Of a stretch of 64,000 nt of DNA, positions 11,004-22,393 are shown one piece after another (the stretch's first letter is position 1; each line of letters starts with the position of its first letter). The DNA is from Bostrychus sinensis. Lineage: Eukaryota > Chordata > Actinopteri > Gobiiformes > Eleotridae. The position numbers and the translations under genes were made by a program. The DNA lies in the NCBI GenBank assembly GCA_020698575.1, contig CM036254.1, positions 31,338,526-31,402,525 of the forward strand, given 5' to 3'. The notes under the pieces were generated by a model. It saw only the letters and a program-made list of their open reading frames with translations. It was not told the DNA's origin and did not search any database.

Positions 11004-11156
11004 CACATCATTTGTTGCGCCTGTGTGACGTCAGTGTTTACAGACGTGGGTCCTGGATTCAGATTAATGGAAGCACCAGCAGATTTTGGGGCTACCCGTT
11101 CCAAGACAAGCCAAATGGACGTGTCCCGTTCCATTCCCCCTAGTGGAAAAGCGCCT
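10990..11156 (-). mobile_element. Terminal arm of a DNA transposon, inverted partner of 1-175
   Basis: In reverse complement this reads aggcgcttttccactagg followed by 'gaacgggtagccccaaaa' and 'taaacactgacgtcacac', matching the first 175 bases. The outer end is at about 11156 (ctagtggaaaagcgcct). The following bases, ctggttta, do not repeat the five flanking bases visible at the window start. The two arms may be separate insertions or ends of one old composite element. Chance plus-strand frame 11025-11333 runs through it. Confidence 0.55.
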
Positions 11157-14100
11157 CTGGTTTACACTGTGCACTGCAGCTGGACCGAGGGCACTAAAGA
11201 ACAGTTTACGGTAGAAAGAGAAACCTCATGTTGCTACTGTTTCAACACCATAACTAGCCCTGTACCTGTCTGCTTACTAACAGAATCACTGACTTTAAGA
11301 AGCATAGCAGAAACTGGAAAGAGTTTTAGTTAAAGCACACACACGAACGGCACTACTGCAGTACTGATCATTGTTTAGTCTGAGCTAGGCCCAACTCACT
11401 GAGCTCTTCTTCAGCTGATGAAAGCACATTTTCCTTTCAGCGCTCAGACACTCTTAATGCTGCATAGGTCAGTATCATAAAGAGCCTGAAGCTAATAGCT
11501 CACACTGCTTCTAATATCTCATTAATAAATAACAGCAGGGACATTATAACAGTATACAGCCGACAGAGGAGAGGCAGCAGGTTCACAAGGAGGCGCGGAG
11601 GTCCTGCTACGCTCAGGGGCCTGGACTGGATCACTCTGGTAGTGAAGGCGTATAGTTCTGGCTTGATTATGGGAGTTATTGCTGTGATACCGGCCAGGGG
11701 TCACAGGGTGGTTCTTGTCTGATACTGGGGTGGCATCAGCTAGTGTTGAAGCCTGTGTTTTGGCTCTCAGAGGGGTTTGTTTTGATTCAGATAGAAGATC
11801 TCCTGTAAAAACACCAGAGCTCATTACACTCCATCAACTTCCCACTGTGAATGTGAACACACACAGGCTGTCAGTCACAGCTGGACACACCTCCCAGGAC
11901 TGGCTCTGGACTGGCTCGGGACTGGCGAGGTATACTCTGGACAGTGACCAGACAACTATTAATTTTCACATTCAGTAGGGGCAATTTTAGTCTATAAAAT
12001 GTATGGAAATATATTTTTTTGTTAAAATGTTAATTAGGTAAAACAGAGCTGGTGTTTATTAGTGACAGCTGTTGTTGGTTTTAGATCTTGGCAGTGTTTT
12101 TGCTCAGTTTTAGAGAGAGAGAGAGTCTAGGAACTGTTCTGAATGTAATGTTTAAAGCCTGTGAATAAAGCAGAGATATTCTTGTTTTCCTGTTTACTGC
12201 TGCAGTATATGACTATTCTCTTACATCACTACATGCAGGATTCTCTTTGTTGCAGTACACCTACACATTAAAGTTGCTTCAAAGTTTGCTTCTTGCACAG
12301 TAAAAACTTAAAGTACTTTTACACAGCAGTTCCTGCAGCAGACTATACTCTGTACTCTCCAATTACCTAGTGTTTTTAAATTTGTGAAATTTTAAAAAGA
12401 CCCTTTTTGTATGCTGTTTTGCTTTTACTGAACTGCGCAATTGGTGTGTCCCATGTCACAAACTGGTTTACAGAGTAGCACAGATTCTTGAGCTTGAGGG
12501 GCTTTGCATGACAATGCTGGTCAGGAAAAGGCAACGGTCACTACGTTCACATGCAGGTAGTGACAATTATATTGCCTTAGTTTGATTCAAACCTGAGTTT
12601 TAAACTACATGTAAACACAGGACTTTAAAGGGGGCAGTCATTCGAATTTCTATTAAGGTTAACATAAGTAGACTTTACTGTGTCTGTAGGGAAATTTGTT
12701 CTCTGCATTTGTCTAAATGCTGCTGGGACAACCGGTCAGGAGCAGTGGACCAGATCTTGAGCCAGGATTCTGTCTGGTCAGAAGTACCTAGCTGGAGAAC
12801 CCAGGAGCACCTGCAGGGAACTCCACACATTTTGAATATTGTCTCCATGCAAGCATAGTGAGTCACGTCTTCACAGCTATGGAATCTGTAGTAAGTATGT
12901 GAGGCCAGCAAGTGCTGCAGTGCACCCCGCGGACAAAGTCACTACAGAAGAAGTCATAGCTCTGGTTCTCATCTGTCACTACAACTTTTAGATCCTGTGG
13001 TTTTCTGGGGCAGTGCTGATAAACTTTAAAGCTCCAGTAAGAGTTTATGTATGTAATAGTCTTCTAACTGAGGATTATCAAAATATGAAAGAAAAGAGCA
13101 ACTTATGTTCAGTCAGTCTAAATCCAATAGCTGTTATGGGGCTGTTTTGTCAAGGTTTTCACTGAAGATGCCAAATTCACAGACTACCTGAGTGCAGTCC
13201 TGCTGCAGGTTTTGAGAGATGATGAATACTGGCCTTGTGTAAACAAAATACACAACTGAATTTTATTGAAGCAAAACTCTCACCACTCAAAATATATATA
13301 TTGTTTTAGTTTTGTGAGTTGTATACATCTGTGATGCAATTGTCCTCATGTCTGTATTTATTTATTCATAAACATCCCAGGGGTCTGCTGCAGCAGCATG
13401 TCCTCTCTGACATTGGAGTGTCCTCTCTTCTTGTAGTATGTGACTGTTTTTTCCTGCTCTGGTCAGCTCAGGTTTTCCAGCAGACTGCGTGACGTGTGAA
13501 AACCTTCTCTGTCGTGTGTGTGTAAAGATAATGTGTGAAAATGTAGTGTTTTCTTTAGCCGAGGGCCCCCGCTGAGCAGGGCACACACTGCCTGTCCCTC
13601 AGCGGGGGCCCTGAGCTCTTCTGTCATTATCTTATCCTTCACAATGATAGAGTGGAGCTGCACATCGTCACTCACATATTCTCTGTGTTTACAAAACACT
13701 GAGAAAACTCTGCTATTTTCATAGTCCACTTGACTTTTCACATTTTGTTTAGTACCATACCAAAAAAAGCCATTGGAGGTCAAGTACCTTAGCTCGGCAT
13801 ATCACTGAGGGTGCGACATTCTATTTATTTATCCTCCAATTTTTATCCCCATTAGGTGTTTTGATAGGCTTCTCTCTATTCCAGCTCTCATGGGCATGAG
13901 GCTGGTACATCCTGCACTATGGCCAGATAATTGCAGGGATAATACTTGGAGACACACACTGACACATTCCACTATGGGACATTTAGATTCTCCAGTTCAG
14001 CTGTACATGCACGTGTTTGGACACAGGGAGGAAGAGGAGAGAACCCACAGTTACACAGGAGGACATGTTACCACAAAGGTTCCAGAGAGTTAAAAATACA

Positions 14101-16582
14101 CAAAAAGAGGACTCCAAAACTGACTGCAGTTTAAAGAATTAGAGAATTGTTTAATGTTCATCAGCTTATTACAACCTATTACCTATTAGATTGCCATGGG
14201 GCTGTAGGGCCCCGGGCAGCTTGGGAAGAGCGTGCATGGAAGATAGGAGTTTGTGCCATCAAAGTCATGAATAAAGACCCAAACAACAGTTTATTCAGAA
14301 GCAGAAGGACAGACAACAACAGTTTAATGAGATTGCTTTGGAGTTTATTCCACTTTCATTTAAGGGGTTTTTCTCTCTAATGGAAAGTAGCTGGGCACGA
14401 AAATGTTTTATGAGTGCAATGAATGTTTAATTGTGTCTGACATTGTTTCTGTAGTACGTAAGCCTATTAAAAATAACAATGAAACAATGATTAAATCTAA
14501 ATATTCTAATAAAAAAACGCACAGTTATATTACTTAAACACGGATGTTGAACACAACCAGTTACCTGTTTGGTGCGATCAGAGCTGCGGAGGTTGATCTG
14601 AATGAAGTGCACCGTCAAATAAAATAGACTTGCGGCGCAGAGCGGAGCACGGCCGGACTGGTGCCACAGAGCTGCGGAGGCTGTGGGGACGCTCTCATTC
14701 ACTAGAACGGCTGTGTATTTACTGTGAAGTATGTGGTGCAGTGTAGTGGAACAGAGTAGCATGCAGTGTAACAGCAGAAACAGAAAACAACTATAGGAAG
14801 TTGTTAACTACAACTAACCAACAAAGTCTGGTGGACTATACCAAGAACAGCAGACCAGTTAAGCAGCCTACATGACTAAGGACTATGTACATAGGAAAAA
14901 AGAAGTACAGTTAAAAGGGCCATATGCTTTCTCATGCTTTTTGAAATGGTTCCAAACACCAGGTTTTGATATTTACTTTTTTGGCCAGTGTGGCTAGTCT
15001 TTGCCAAGACTTCTTTGTCATGTATGTGCATACATTTATAAATATTAAAAACAGTCTACATGCAGAATATATTGGATGTCTTCACATGTGGTTTAACATT
15101 TTTAAAAAACATGTTAATTTGTTTAAATTACTAATAATAATTAATAAACTTTAATATTTATTTCCATAACCATGATGCATTACTCTAAACTAACCTCCCG
15201 TCTCATGCCAACCCAAAAACAGAACACATGACATGACCTGATTGACCTGACCGGCCTGTTTGTGAATTTTCTTCATTTTTTCCATTTTGTGCATTTACTT
15301 CCTTTTTGAACATTTAAGTTTCTTTTTTTTAAAGAACTAATACCTGGAAGTAGTGGAAGCCCATGGCATTATGGGACTTTGAGTTTTAGTTCAAAAATAG
15401 TTCTTTGTTTGAACTTTTGCTTCAATATATTTGGTAAAACTATTCTTTGTGTTGATTGTTTTCATAATTTATTGTGGTTATTTAAGTTTATGATTTAAGA
15501 ATATACATCTGAGGTAATGTATAGGCCTTGTGTGACATGACTTGACAAACCACATACACACTGACAATAACTCATACTCTAAATAACCAACAAAACCAAA
15601 ACCTAGCTTACCCATCTTAAACAATCAGGAGAGAGACCTGAGTGGCACCCCACAAACAACCAAAACAATAACAATATCACAACAATAAAAAATAATATAC
15701 ATCCCTGCAAAATTTGTGTTACTAGCCAAAATAAAAACCTACATACATTTGGCCTGTTGGTTACTGTTAATGTCAAGCCCTGCCGGACACCTTTGCATTA
15801 ATATTTCACCAAGAGCAGTTGGACATTTGAAGCTCTGTGTCTGAAAAATCTCCAAAATCTGTGTAGCTCTTAATTAGAGAATTGCAGATTCATGGAATGG
15901 CAGCACGTCATGGCAACTAATAATTTATGAACTGATGAGTGAGATGGATCCATGACTTCAACATCTAGCGCATCTAACAGCACGACTCCTCCAGTGTGCA
16001 CAGAGAAACGTCAGTGTGGGACAATACCGTACCGTCAAAACCAGCGTTTAAGACACGAACAAGGCCCTCCAAACACAAAGCCCCAGGAGGACGCTCATCT
16101 GCAGCAGCTGAACGAGCCCAGCACTCGTGAGCGTGAGGCTCCACAGTCAGACACCAAGAGAGGTTTACTGTGATTTCTGTTGTAATTTCCAAAATGCATA
16201 ATTCATGGGGCGAAGGTTATCCTATCACTCAGCCAATTCCAGCTGCATCTAGGGGAAGATTGGAAGATTAAAATTTCATATGAGAACAGAGCTGTGTGTC
16301 AGTCTTCAGGAACAGCAACACCACTCAAAGAACAAAAGAGTCATCTCCAGCTGAAGGTTATGTAGATCAGACAGAAAGGAAAAAAATAGTATTAATATAG
16401 GCTAAAATGTGATATGATATAATATAAAGCCTGCTTGATGTATACACAGAGTTAGAGACTGTATTCTCAGAAGTCAGTAGCTCGACTTACTCAATACAAA
16501 GCAAACGTTCAACTTTGGAAGAAACTCTGTAGGAGCCGACTGTAAATCTCTCTGGGTGGAGGCTGCATGTCCTGCAAATGTG
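11157..16582. other. Unassigned non-coding DNA, 5.4 kb
   Basis: No intact gene is supported. Short frames here (for example 11522-11824 minus and 13463-13783 minus) lack family features and splice signals. Notable items are a (ga)n tract near 12113-12125, the perfect hairpin at 13562-13612, and a GC-richer patch at 14570-14720 in otherwise AT-rich DNA. The segment 12690-12830 ('ctctgcatttgtctaaatgc ... ggagcagtggacc') faintly resembles a common fish dispersed repeat, too diverged to name. Confidence 0.45.
13562..13612. repeat. Perfect 15-bp GC-rich hairpin
   Basis: The arms agggcccccgctgag (13562-13576) and ctcagcgggggccct (13598-13612) are exact inverted repeats around a 21-base loop. It is unrelated to any recognised element. 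The stem is too short for a typical microRNA precursor. Confidence 0.85.
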
Positions 16583-16768
16583 AGAGTGAATGGTTGTCTG
16601 TGTGAGGATGTCTCTGTGTGCCAGGCCTAACTCTAACTTAGTGGGCTCCAGTATTTGCGACCCCTGACAGGAATTGTGCTGCGTTCAAGTGCATGTTGGA
16701 CAATTGGAGTGGTAGTTTAAACTTGACACCACTTGAAAGCACCAAGCGAAAGAAGATGAATGAATGAA
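16583..16768 (+). mobile_element. SINE-like dispersed repeat, 3' part, interrupted
   Basis: The block 'gtgagagtgaatggttgtct' through 'gcgacccctgacagga', then the tail 'aagcgaaagaagatgaatga', belongs to the same family as 27040-27245 and 53565-53650. The family tail is normally continuous ('ggataagcggaagaagatgaatg'). Here about 70 bp with inverted ends separates 'gacagga' from 'agcgaaagaag', so a later insertion split it. Confidence 0.65.
16675..16744. mobile_element. Micro-MITE nested in the SINE-like repeat
   Basis: The left end tgtgctgcgttcaagtg (16675-16691) is inverted at the right end as ccacttgaaagcacca (16729-16744). The whole insertion is about 70 bp. The host repeat is interrupted exactly here, which dates this insertion as younger. 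Its superfamily is unknown. Confidence 0.5.
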
Positions 16769-16827
16769 AACTTGCATTTTTAATTCAAAGCATTGTATAG
16801 CATAATATGCATAGAATAAACACATTC

Positions 16828-16980
16828 TCTGTACCAACTGTAATAATAGTACCAGCTGTAATAAAGGTAGCTGCGATAAATTGCTGTAATAAAGTTGTAC
16901 TTAGTGTAATAAAGGCCTGCCAGCTGTAATTAAAATGTAATAACTGTAATAAAGGTGTAATAACTGTATCAAAGTCTGGT
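16828..16980. repeat. Degenerate tandem repeat around 'ctgtaataaag'
   Basis: About ten loosely spaced units of 'gctgtaataaaggt' type can be seen. Period and unit are irregular (about 12-26 bp), so this is an old, decayed minisatellite. It gives rise to a chance minus-strand frame. Confidence 0.6.
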
Positions 16981-16985
16981 AGGGC

Positions 16986-17909
16986 AGTGATATGTGTATT
17001 TTTATTAATATTTGGACCTTTGGAGAATGTCTGTTTGTTGATGTGATTCAACAATTAATAAGGTGTTATTAGGTTTACCCAACCTGTTTTATATGAAAGC
17101 ATAATGTCAATTTATATTGCAAAATAAAGAAAATTACAACAAGTCAAGTAGTAGTAAAATTTATTAAGCTTATGACACAAATACAAATGTATCATCTCAA
17201 TACAACTTCATCACAAACATGGTGTTAAAAGTGCAATTCTTTCTTGTTTATATTTCACATGTAAAGGGAACAAACAGGGTACAAACTGTATTTAAGTGGG
17301 GACAAGTGGAACAAGGGGGGACTTACCATGTAATACATTTTAATTTGTAAGTACATGTGTGAGGGCTGTACTCTAAATCAAGGCTTTGGTGCTCATTTCT
17401 AGCAGATACTGGGAAGAAGGGAGAACAGGATGTAACAGGCGAGAACACAGTGGAATGAATGAATATAACAACATACTACTGCAGGTATGTTTTTGAGGTG
17501 CAGACGGCATTATAACACAGTTAAAAGCTCAGAAAAGTCAATTTAACATTATAAGGGACCTTTAAGCAATGCTCCTCAACCCATTTCATCCCTAACACTG
17601 GTCAATATTTATATGATGATTATGTGGTGACAGCAGGGCACATGTAATAGAAATACACACAGCAGCAGCCCAGTTAAGGCAGTATGTGATACTGAACTGT
17701 GATTACAGGAGCTTAGGAGGAGTTAGAAGCTGAGCATGCACAATGTACATGCACACTTATGTAAAAAAAAAAAAAGTGAATGTAATGGCCCAGCATTGGC
17801 TGAAATTCAATTTAAATGGCAGCAGAGGGACCCCAGGTGCAGCTGGAATCGCTAGTCACTTCTACATGACTCATATTACTATCTAAAAGTACTTTTACAC
17901 ACAGAACAC
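16986..17909. other. Unassigned non-coding DNA
   Basis: AT-rich sequence with no plausible gene. A poly-A run lies near 17763. No repeat termini were recognised. Confidence 0.5.
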
Positions 17910-17912
17910 ATT

Positions 17913-18649
17913 GGGGCAGATTTATCAAAGGTTTGCGTGCACGCTAAATAAATAAGATGTGCTAAAAGTGGAGCAAAGCCAGGCGCAGCTGAGGTTAGCG
18001 TCTCTCACAGGAGCTGAATGAGCGCAGTGCAGATTTTGCTGCGGTGACTTAATGAATCTGTAAAACGAGGTGTTCTTGTCAGAATGTACAAAATTCAAGG
18101 CAGAGAAAATGTAAATTAAGTTGCTTTGTGGTCCCTATTTGATTTGACCGCGGGAGCTAAAAGTGTGTGTGAATTTAGTACGATGGAGCAGCAGGTGCAT
18201 AAGTTTTGCAAGGGAAAGACTGCAGCTTTTAGTGCACAGAAAAGAAAAGAAGTTATAGGTTTAAAAGGGCTCATTTACAAAGATACAACAACAAAGTGTG
18301 ATTTGAAGTCAGAAACAGATTTTTCCTGCAAGATGTTTTTCTTAATTCCCACTAATATCTCTCTGAACTGCAGCCTTTACAGCTCCTGTCTCTGAGATTT
18401 CTGTCTTTTCCACATACTTTTAAATCCTTACGATGAAGTCTGAGCAGTCCTTCAGTGCTGCGTATGGGCAACGTCATGCCCATGCCACTTATGTTCATCC
18501 CATTGCCTCCCATTGCTTTCTGCAATCTACATACTTTTGCATATTAGATTTGCATCAGCACTTCTCTGAGTATATCACATGCAACATGCCCACAAATATC
18601 AAATGCTATTTTTCAATCTCCACTCGCAATTTAGCAGTAAATAAGGCGC
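17913..18649. mobile_element. MITE with 3-bp target duplication, Harbinger-like
   Basis: The left end 'ggggcagatttatcaaaggt' then 'ttgcgtgcac' aligns with the reverse complement of the right end, 'gcgccttatttactgctaaa' then 'ttgcgagtg'. ATT flanks both sides (17910-17912 and 18650-18652). Ends of the type 'gggnca-tttactaa-ggtttgcg' are known from fish and frog non-autonomous elements. The 3-bp duplication suggests PIF/Harbinger but is not the usual TWA. Plus-strand frames inside show no transposase motifs. Confidence 0.5.
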
Positions 18650-18652
18650 ATT

Positions 18653-19228
18653 GTGACATCCCTCTCTGCTCAGTGGGCTCCTGAAGACTTAGATGAATGA
18701 GGAGGTGATGTTTGAGCTGACAGCGTTAAGCAGTGACCAGTGTGAGCGGATCAATAATCAGTTATGGATTCCCTTCCTACAGCTCCAGCCCTGTGTGTTT
18801 TCCGTCAGCCGGCGCTCGTGGTTTGAGCAGTCCCTTTGGGTGATAATTAGCTCACAACAAGAGCTTGTATTCCTGTCTCCAGGGACAATTAGCGAGCACC
18901 AGTTAGTTATTTGTCATGTTTGTAACACAATAGGATAACACAAGCACCCACTGTGGAATTAGTGAGTTATGAGCTGCCAACACATCCCCACGAGCTGGCT
19001 TTGCTGTAGTTACACATGCAGCTCATACATTTACATCACTAACACACCTCTCACACCAGGACGTCTGCTCAAATAGAGTCACGTTATGCTATTTATGGTG
19101 GACATTTCTTATTTTGTCTCACCTTTCTTCTAGAAGGCGAGCATAAACGGAACATCTCAGTGTTATGGAAAATCATATAATCTTATATCAGGTCTGTTTT
19201 AATTCATAATTTTTATTTATGCTTTTAT
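18653..19228. other. Unassigned, complex, possibly regulatory DNA
   Basis: The segment 18690-18960 is non-repetitive and more even in composition than its surroundings. It contains clustered homeodomain-type cores (gataattagctc near 18843, acaattagcg near 18887, gttagttattt near 18903). The 81-codon frame there has no recognised domain. Whether it is conserved cannot be judged from one genome. Confidence 0.3.
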
Positions 19229-19230
19229 TA

Positions 19231-20311
19231 CACTGTGTTCCAAATGATTATGCATATAGAGTTTTCTGGCTTATTGTAACTTGGATTGTATTCAACCAAA
19301 CTAATAATGATGGCAATGGGATTTTTTGCATAATAACTTCAAAAAGGAATTGAAGACAAAAATCTGTTATCCTTTTTGCCATCAGAAGGTAATTTTTCTA
19401 AGGTCAGAGCTATTTCAGTCAAAACCATCTTTACAGATGAAGTTACAAAGATGATATCACCTGAACAACTGCTCCATTCATTAAACTGAATCATCTCCTG
19501 AGGTCAGGGGATGATGGTGGTCAGACCATCATTTTTTTTTTTTCATTTTATGCCTATAGCAGCCAAGGCCTAGATGGTATTTTTTTTGCAGCATGGGATG
19601 GTGCATTGTTCTGCATGAAAATGATTGAATGAACTCTGGTAGACACAATTCTTTTATTCCATGGCAGGAAAAGGGCAGTCATGTACTCCTTAAAGTGGCC
19701 TACCAACTCACTCCAGTCCCAAACATCACTCCAACTTTTTACTGATGTTACAGCCTTGTGGTATTAGTCTTCATATTTCTGAGCTCACTGCAATCCTCTC
19801 CACAGACATTGATTAAGGGTGGCCAAAGACAGCTTCACCCACACCAGCAAGCCTCTGGAGGATCCTGCATTGAGAGATTCTTGGGACTCCAGAGGAACCA
19901 GACAGCTTCAAATACCTGTCTGCGACTCATCAGTGGGTTCTTCAGCTGCTCTGTTAATATGATGGATTTGCTGTACAGGAACATTTCTTAATACACCTTT
20001 GTCTGAATCACACACACATTTCATTTTTAATGAGGTGGTTTTCATATCTTTTGCAACATTACTGCACTATTTTATACTTTTCATCTGCAGGAAGAGCTTT
20101 CTTTTTTTATACTTTGCATGAAACAAGAGACTTAATGTGGAACAACCTCCTTATGTAGTTTAGTTTTAATGAGGCTTACCTGCAAACACCAACCCTGTCT
20201 CAGATCTGATGAGAACTTTAATGAAAAACATGAAAAACACACTTTTGTTTGATTGTTTTTTTTTGTTTTTTGGGGAGAAATTGTACTGGCATAATCATTA
20301 GGAACACAGTG
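19231..20311 (-). mobile_element. Decayed mariner/Tc1-type transposon, 1.08 kb
   Basis: The ends are inverted repeats: cactgtgttccaaatgatta and, at the right, 'taatcattaggaacacagtg'. TA precedes the left end; the right flank is TG, probably a mutated TA. On the minus strand broken frames keep a recognisable transposase catalytic block, MQNNAPSHAAK, corresponding to the family 'DNAPxH' motif with Asp changed to Asn. Several stops and frameshifts interrupt the rest. The size fits a full IS630/Tc1/mariner element, so this is a complete but dead copy. The lost catalytic Asp alone would inactivate it. Confidence 0.7.
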
Positions 20312-20313
20312 TG

Positions 20314-21639
20314 GTCCTTTTGGTGTATTATTGCTGGAGTCTGTGTCACAAATATCACAACATGAAGCATGAAAGATTGATTTCTGTCATAATAATTTTA
20401 TAACTACATATAGACAGACTATAAATGACTGATAAGACAACTAGAAAAACTTGGAGTGCACAGTCCTCTGCTCAGGTAATATAATAAGTAAAGAACTACA
20501 ATATATCCATGAGTCCATCTGTCCTGGGACTAGATCTCTTCATGTGGTTCTCCCTGAGGTTTCCCCTTTTCCCACAGCTGTTTTTTTTCCCCTCTCCATC
20601 TCTTTCTGTTTCCGTATGACTCTTTCTTGAGCTTGAGTACTTCTACTTTTTCTTATGAGTTTTTATCACCATTGGCAAACATAAAAGAGCTTGTTCATTT
20701 TGATACAAGAGTAAAAGAAACAAAAGAACAGCTTGCGCACCTCTCTGAATCGGTTCTCATTGTTCACAGTGAAGAGCCACTCAAACGATTTGGCTTGTTC
20801 ATGAACATCACATCTTTGAGACAGCTGTCATGATATTGGGCGATAGAAAGAACATAAAGCTGTTTATTATTATTATTATTATCTATAAAAAGGTAATGCA
20901 AAGATAAAATAGTGATGATGCTTAATGCACACGCACAATGTCACTACATGTTAATCTAAGGCATCAGGGAATAGGACGGTGGCAGAAGGCTGTAAAGCGG
21001 CTGTGGAACACGTTGAGGTGCACATGTAAAATACTGTAATAATATGTGGGATGGTGAATAAACATCTTGATCTGTCTGCACCACTTTGTAGTGGAGCATG
21101 TGCAGATTTTCAGTAAGACTGAATCTTGTATGGGATAGCAGTGATTAGCATTCATCCCTCTCTTCATGGCCTCGGCTGTGAGAAAATGTCAGACAGACGG
21201 CTACAGCTGAAATGCCAGGATCGCACCGATGTCAATTGGAAAATCGAATCAAAAGTTGATATCATTTTCAAGCTTCACGAGGAGCGACGGATCCAGAGAG
21301 AACATGATGTGTATGTCCTGTTTATTCACCACTGCCTCAGCTCCATTTTATTGAAAACATTGTCAGACCATTTACACAACACTGTGGAGAAGAGGCACTA
21401 AGGGCTCGGCCAGCTTATACTTTACACTTACAGCTTACAATCAATACATGAGTGAATTTCCTTTCAGACGTGCGGTGAGGTTCATGGCTGGTGAGGCACT
21501 GATATAGATAGAGTCAGATTTACAAATTAATGAGCCAAACAGAGTGGTGTTTTTGCCATTAAATTGGTTTGAAAGTTATTTTCTGACCTGATGTTTGAAG
21601 CAGATCTTTAAACTCCAGCATTGGACTTCCTTTAATAAT
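20314..21639. other. Unassigned DNA with a possible hAT fragment
   Basis: A stretch at 20735-20835 ('ctgaatcggttctcattgtt', 'gagccactcaaacgatttgg', 'ttcatgaaca') resembles interior sequence of hAT MITEs of the 'gtgatgggtcgttc' type (compare 45705-46161). An (att)n tract lies at 20862-20881. Frames 20964-21167 and 21126-21401 look accidental. Confidence 0.4.
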
Positions 21640-21641
21640 TA

Positions 21642-22391
21642 CACTGGACAAAATTATAAACGCAACACTTTTGTCTTTGCTGCCATTTTTCATCAGCTGA
21701 ACTCAAAGATCTAAGACTTTTCTATGTACACAAAAGCCCTATTTCTCATAAATATCGATGAGGACGGCGAGCATGCAGATGAGCTTCCGTGAGACGCTTT
21801 CTGACAGTTTGTGCAGAAATTCTTTCAAATGGATTTTTGCAGCAGCTGTCTGGGTGGCTGGTCTCAGACGATCTTGGAGGTGAAGATGCTGGATGTGGAG
21901 GTCCTGGGCTGGTGTGGTTACACGTGGTATGCGGTTGTAAGGCCGGTTGGATGTACTGCCAAATTCTCTGAAAAGCCTTTGGAGACAGCTTATGGTAGAG
22001 AAATGAACATTCAATTTATGGCAAAAGCTCTGGTGGACATTCCTGCAGTCAGCAGCCAACTGCACGCTCCCTCAATACTTGCAACATCTGTGGCATTGTG
22101 CAGTGATAAAACTGAACATTTTAAAGAGGCCTTTTATTGTGGCCAATCTAAGGCACACCTGTGCAATATTCATGCTGTCTGATCAGCATCTTGATATACC
22201 ACACCTGTGAGGTGGATGGATTATCTCTGCAAAGGGGAAATGCTCACTAACACAGATTTGGACAGATTTGTGAAGAATATTTGAAAGAAACAGGCCTTTT
22301 ATATGCATAGAAAAAGTCTTAGATCTTTGAGTTCAGCTGTTGAAAAATGGGAGCTAAAACAAAAGTGTTGCATTTATATCTTTGTTCAGTG
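21642..22391 (-). mobile_element. Internally deleted Tc1 transposon
   Basis: The left end cactggacaaaattataaac and the right end (...tttatatctttgttcagtg) are inverted repeats flanked by TA on both sides (21640-21641, 22392-22393). Longer terminal homology includes 'ctgaactcaaagatctaaga'. On the minus strand the 5' region carries the N-terminal DNA-binding half of a Tc1 transposase (frame 21739-22065). The catalytic DDE half is absent, giving a 750-bp non-autonomous derivative instead of the usual ~1.6 kb. Confidence 0.85.
21739..22065 (-). pseudogene. Tc1 transposase, N-terminal fragment
   Basis: A 108-codon frame with the paired-type helix-turn-helix region of Tc1 transposases. Recognisable blocks are ELNVHFSTIS-like (here KLNVHFSTISCLQR), FREFGSTSNRP, PRVTTPAQDLHIQHLHLQDR and LRPAT. 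Residues are altered at several normally conserved places and the frame ends before any catalytic residue. It could at most make a DNA-binding fragment; expression is not indicated. Confidence 0.8.
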
Positions 22392-22393
22392 TA

